From assembly GCA_003152595.1 (NCBI GenBank), contig PMAM01000165.1:1168-9095 (forward strand): a stretch of 7,928 nucleotides of DNA, given 5' to 3'. The notes beneath the pieces are model-generated. The model did not search any database. It saw only the letters and a list, made by a program, of their open reading frames with translations, and was not told the DNA's origin. Positions 4,951 to 7,928 of this stretch are shown piece after piece. Origin of the DNA: Acidobacterium sp. GTDB lineage: Bacteria > Acidobacteriota > Terriglobia > Terriglobales > Acidobacteriaceae. The position numbers were made by a program, and so were the translations under genes. Numbering within the stretch: position 1 is the first letter of the stretch; each line of letters starts with the position of its first letter.

Positions 4951-6782
4951 TGCCGGACTCACCCTCATACCTGGCTACCAGCTCTTCCGACGGTGCCGTT
5001 GCGGGAATCCCCGTCACCGCGAACAGCTCCCCTGCCGCGCTCACGGATGCGGCGACTGCACCGCCCAGCGGCGGGAGTACCCGCCCCAGTATGTCCGCGG
5101 TGATCGAGAAGATCGCGCCGACACGCGACGAGCGGCTTTTCCTGGTGCTCTCGATCTTCATCGGGGTGCTCTCGGGCCTGCTGGTGGTGGCATTCCGCAT
5201 TGCGATTGAATGGATCAAAATCCTGACCCTGGGATCGGCCCCCCATGCCGGCCAGTACCGGCTCCTGTTCGTCCCGGCAGTGGCTGGACTCGTCGTCTCA
5301 GCGCTGGTTATCTGGTTTTTCCCGGCGGCGCGCGGCAGCGGCGTCAATCAGACGAAAGCCGCGCTGTATGTCTATGAGGGCTACATCTCCTTCCGCACTG
5401 TTATCGGGAAGTTCATCACGTCGGCTCTTGCGATCGGGGCAGGTCATTCTCTGGGGCCTGAAGATCCGTCGCTGCAAATTGGCGCCGGCGTCGCATCGAT
5501 CATTGCCCGCAATCTTCGCCTGTCCCGGCGCCGCATGCGGATGTTCGCGCCCATCGGTGCAGCCGCGGGTCTGGCTGCTGCCTTCAACGCGCCGATCTCC
5601 GCAATTCTGTTCGTGATCGAAGAAGTCATCGGGAGCTGGAGCGCGGCGGTTCTCGGTTCCCTGGTTCTGGCCGCCATCTCCAGCGTCGTTGTCGCGCGCG
5701 GTTTTTGGGGGGCCGAGCCGATGTTCCGTATCCCCTCGATCACGGTCCGCGATCCCCGCGAATTGCTGGCGTACGCAGTGCTGGGCGTTTTCGGAGGCCT
5801 GGTCGCTCCGCTTTTCTCGAGCATTCTCGGCTATCTGCGACCGCGACTGCGGGCCCTGCCGCGATGGAACATCTTCCTTCAGCCGGCGGTCGCCGGACTG
5901 CTGGTGGGTGCTATTGCCTTCTTTGGTTTCCCCCAGGTAATGGGAACCGGTTATGACGTTATCGATCAGGCTTTACACGGACAGTTCGTCTGGCAGGTTT
6001 TGCTCGCTCTGGTCTTCCTGAAGCTGATGGCGACGACATTCTCCTTTTCCAGCGGAACGCCGGGCGGAATGTTCGCACCCACGCTTTTCATCGGGGCCAT
6101 GCTGGGGGGGGCGGTGGGAGCCTTCGAGAAGCACTTCTTTCCGCATCTGACCGGGACCGTCGGCGCTTATTCTTTGGTGGGCATGGGCGTTCTGTTCGCC
6201 GGTTTTCTCCGCGTCCCGCTCACTTCGGTGTTCATGGTGCTCGAGGTCAGCGGCAACTACTCCATCATTCTCCCCATCATTCTGGCGAACACACTCGCGT
6301 TTCTCATCTCGCGCAGCCTGCAGCCGGTTGGTATCTTCGAAATCTTCACACAGCAGGACGGACTCGATCTGCCCTCGATGGAGGAGCAGCGCGAGGAGTC
6401 GAGTCTTCACCTCGAAGATGCGCTTCAGCCGGTCAGTGTTCCTGTGGTCGCAGAAAGCGATACCATCCAGTCGGTCTCCCACGCGATTTCCGAGGCTCAT
6501 GCCATCGGTTGTCTGGTTCGCCTCAGGGACGGATCGTGGTACGCGCTCGGTACGGATGAGCTCACCGGGGCTGCCGCCACCCTGACTCCGGAAGCCCAGA
6601 TCCAGCGTGCCCTGAAAGAGGACCGCACACCGCTGCTCTTCCCCGACATGCCTCTGGACTCGGCGCTGCATTACTTCCCACGCTGGCCGTTCCTGCCCGT
6701 CCTGAACCGTGCCAGCCGCGGAACGCTGGAAGGCATGGTGACCATCAGCGACGTTCTGCAACGCTACCGCACTCCCGAATAG
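4950..6782 (+). CDS. ClC-family chloride channel/transporter with degenerate CBS-like C-terminus
   Basis: This is an inner-membrane voltage-gated-chloride-channel-family protein (610 residues) that moves chloride or a related anion, possibly in exchange for protons. A polar, Ser/Ala/Pro-rich N-terminus (1-60) precedes the ClC membrane core (about 63-455). Filter motifs: GSGVN (129-133, where GSGIP is usual), GPEDP (169-173, for GREGP; the gating Glu is kept as Glu171), and GGMFAP (372-377). FNAPISAILFVIEE holds Glu224-Glu225, matching E. coli ClC-ec1 Glu202-Glu203, so the internal proton glutamate is present and an antiporter is plausible. The filter Tyr (Tyr445 in ClC-ec1) appears to be replaced by Phe463 in LQPVGIFE. 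Residues 492-608 resemble a worn CBS pair ending in GMVTISDVLQRY. The start at 4950 is supported by the TAATG overlap with the TPR stop and AGGA at 4943-4946. The longer frame from 4875 overlaps the TPR gene and is less likely. Confidence 0.93.
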   Translation: MPDSPSYLATSSSDGAVAGIPVTANSSPAALTDAATAPPSGGSTRPSMSAVIEKIAPTRDERLFLVLSIFIGVLSGLLVVAFRIAIEWIKILTLGSAPHAGQYRLLFVPAVAGLVVSALVIWFFPAARGSGVNQTKAALYVYEGYISFRTVIGKFITSALAIGAGHSLGPEDPSLQIGAGVASIIARNLRLSRRRMRMFAPIGAAAGLAAAFNAPISAILFVIEEVIGSWSAAVLGSLVLAAISSVVVARGFWGAEPMFRIPSITVRDPRELLAYAVLGVFGGLVAPLFSSILGYLRPRLRALPRWNIFLQPAVAGLLVGAIAFFGFPQVMGTGYDVIDQALHGQFVWQVLLALVFLKLMATTFSFSSGTPGGMFAPTLFIGAMLGGAVGAFEKHFFPHLTGTVGAYSLVGMGVLFAGFLRVPLTSVFMVLEVSGNYSIILPIILANTLAFLISRSLQPVGIFEIFTQQDGLDLPSMEEQREESSLHLEDALQPVSVPVVAESDTIQSVSHAISEAHAIGCLVRLRDGSWYALGTDELTGAAATLTPEAQIQRALKEDRTPLLFPDMPLDSALHYFPRWPFLPVLNRASRGTLEGMVTISDVLQRYRTPE

Positions 6783-6808
6783 GGGAACTCCGCTTGCATC
6801 GCGGTCCC
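6782..6808 (+). other. Small GC-rich stem-loop directly after the ClC stop codon
   Basis: CCGC (6790-6793) pairs with GCGG (6801-6804), and GGGA (6783-6786) pairs with TCCC (6805-6808), with a 3-nt bulge on the left arm and a 7-nt loop. It begins one base after the ClC TAG and lies in the 72-nt gap before the kinase gene. It lacks a T-run. It may act as a weak terminator or as a spacer structure in a shared transcript. The rest of the gap (6809-6854) shows no convincing promoter or strong Shine-Dalgarno. Confidence 0.25.
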
Positions 6809-6854
6809 AGCCCCACTACGCTCAAGTTTCAGGGATCTGCACAGTTCATCGCTC

Positions 6855-7928
6855 ATGCTGAGCCTTTATCAACGACTCATTCTCGGATGTGTCCTTCTGA
6901 TCGCGCTGGTTACCGCGGTCAGCATGCTGGTACGCACGTCGTTTGTGCATCTTGCGGCTCTGGATACGCAGGTGCGCGTGGCGGAAACGGCCGTAGCATC
7001 TCTGGCGTCGGTCCAGGGCGCTGTGGCCCACGAGGAGCTGATTGCTGCCCGGATTTCTACCGGCAACGCAACGCTGTCCGATTTTCGCGAGCAGGCTAGC
7101 CACACGCAGATTCTTCTTCGCGCTGCCGTGGAAGATGCGAGCAATTTCGATCCTGGCCTTCCCCTCGAGCGGCTTGTCCGAGACCACGAGCGGCTCGTCC
7201 AGCATCCTCCCCATGACGACGCCGACCTTACCCGTTCCCTGGAATCACTTCACGTTGAGCTGCGCCGCGATCTCGATGAACTCTCAGCGCGCCGCTATGG
7301 CAGCGTCACTGATTTGCGCCGGCAGCAGGGCGAACTGCGCGCACGTCTCATTGCAGCCTGTGGCCTTTCCATCGCCACCGCAACGGTCATCTCTGCCGTG
7401 ATGCTGATTCTGGTCATTACGCCGCTACGGCGCACGGCTCGCATCGCTCGCCGCATCGGTCAGGGCGATCTGCATCAGCGGGTGGAGTGGCGATCCAAAG
7501 ACGACCTCGGCACCATTGCCACCGAACTTAACCGTCTCGCCATACGTCTTCGCGATCTCCGGGAAACGGAGTCGGGACGCCGCCAGATGGAATTTCAGCT
7601 TGCCGACGCTGTCGTCCGCTCGATCTTCGAGCCGGTGATCGTCACCGACAGCAAAGGCCAGGTGCTCAAGCTGAACCAGAGCGCGATTGAACTCCTCGGG
7701 GGAGCGTCCGGGGACGTAGAAGTGGACCGGATGGTCCTCACCAGCACGCCGGGCGGAGACAAGATCCTCAACGCGATTCGAACTGCTGTCTCCATGCAGC
7801 GAGCCATGACCGGTGGAGAGGGGGAAGCCGCTCTGCTTCCCATGCGCATCGGGCAGGCGGAGCGAAGCTATCGATTGCGGACCACTCCGATGCGCGACAG
7901 CGAGGGCAAGCTGCTGGGTGCGGTCACG
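6855..7928 (+). CDS. Membrane sensor histidine kinase, N-terminal sensory half (cut by window end)
   Basis: 358 codons are open from ATG 6855 to the last base. The layout is that of KinB/NtrY-like sensor kinases: TM helix 1 at about 7-27 (preceded by SLYQRLIL), an extracytoplasmic, mainly helical domain at about 28-164, and TM helix 2 at about 165-187. A HAMP domain follows at 188-240 (TPLRRTARIARRIGQGDL, then SKDDLGTIATELNRLA). A PAS domain starts near 246 (LADAVVRSIFEPVIVTDSKG, with LNQSAIELLG). The HisKA and ATPase domains are not in the window, so kinase activity is inferred from the architecture; a chemoreceptor or diguanylate cyclase would be the main alternative. The sensed signal is unknown. 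The gene lies 72 nt after ClC on the same strand, with a poor Shine-Dalgarno, so cotranscription is possible. The next ATG (codon 24) falls inside TM1 and is an unlikely start. Confidence 0.8.
   Translation, partial: MLSLYQRLILGCVLLIALVTAVSMLVRTSFVHLAALDTQVRVAETAVASLASVQGAVAHEELIAARISTGNATLSDFREQASHTQILLRAAVEDASNFDPGLPLERLVRDHERLVQHPPHDDADLTRSLESLHVELRRDLDELSARRYGSVTDLRRQQGELRARLIAACGLSIATATVISAVMLILVITPLRRTARIARRIGQGDLHQRVEWRSKDDLGTIATELNRLAIRLRDLRETESGRRQMEFQLADAVVRSIFEPVIVTDSKGQVLKLNQSAIELLGGASGDVEVDRMVLTSTPGGDKILNAIRTAVSMQRAMTGGEGEAALLPMRIGQAERSYRLRTTPMRDSEGKLLGAVT

Noticed and set aside
5973..6761. 262-codon open frame on the - strand opposite ClC
   Set aside because: His/Arg/Glu-rich translation typical of antisense to membrane-protein codons; ClC motifs are on the + strand.
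6793..6821. TTGCAT-17 nt-TACGCT as a promoter for the histidine kinase
   Set aside because: Only three of six consensus bases in each box; no better than chance, so no promoter is called.
6794..7099. 101-codon frame starting between ClC and the kinase
   Set aside because: Out of frame with the kinase and overlaps it; no recognisable protein features.

Overview
This GC-rich, gene-dense bacterial chromosome fragment carries seven protein-coding genes. The two at the edges are cut by the window, and no gap between genes exceeds about 115 bases. I see no RNA gene, CRISPR array, insertion sequence, prophage or attachment site. Gene content and protein style (a single-gene LarC, a TPR protein ending in a GDD-LLRIAQNPNAVEQE-like tail, and a ClC protein with a GPEDP filter) resemble Acidobacteriota, perhaps Terriglobia. 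That assignment is an impression from protein features and was not tested by a search.

Left edge (1-651, +): the C-terminal two thirds of a zinc-free MDR-family NAD(P)H oxidoreductase (quinone reductase-like). It converges on the next operon and the two stop codons interlock. A strong inverted repeat at 664-698 is the likely bidirectional transcription stop.

Minus-strand operon (648 to about 3650): larE-larC-larB, transcribed right to left, encoding the whole dedicated pathway for the nickel-pincer nucleotide (NPN) cofactor. LarB carboxylates and hydrolyses nicotinic acid adenine dinucleotide, LarE adds the two sulfurs, and LarC inserts nickel using CTP. larE and larC are 8 nt apart, and larC and larB overlap by ATGA. 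No LarA-type racemase/epimerase, nickel transporter or lar regulator is present, so the enzyme that uses the cofactor must lie elsewhere.

Plus-strand cluster (3760 to right edge): a membrane-anchored TPR protein of unknown role, its stop overlapping the start of a ClC chloride channel/transporter with an atypical selectivity filter and a degenerate CBS-like tail. After a 72-nt gap comes the sensory half of a membrane histidine kinase (TM, extracytoplasmic domain, TM, HAMP, PAS), whose catalytic domains lie past the window. The roughly 110-bp divergent region between larE and the TPR gene must hold the promoters for both directions.

The window is mostly recognisable biology. The points worth a second look are the client-less NPN operon, the modified ClC filter, the TPR-ClC translational coupling, and the strong hairpin between the convergent operons.
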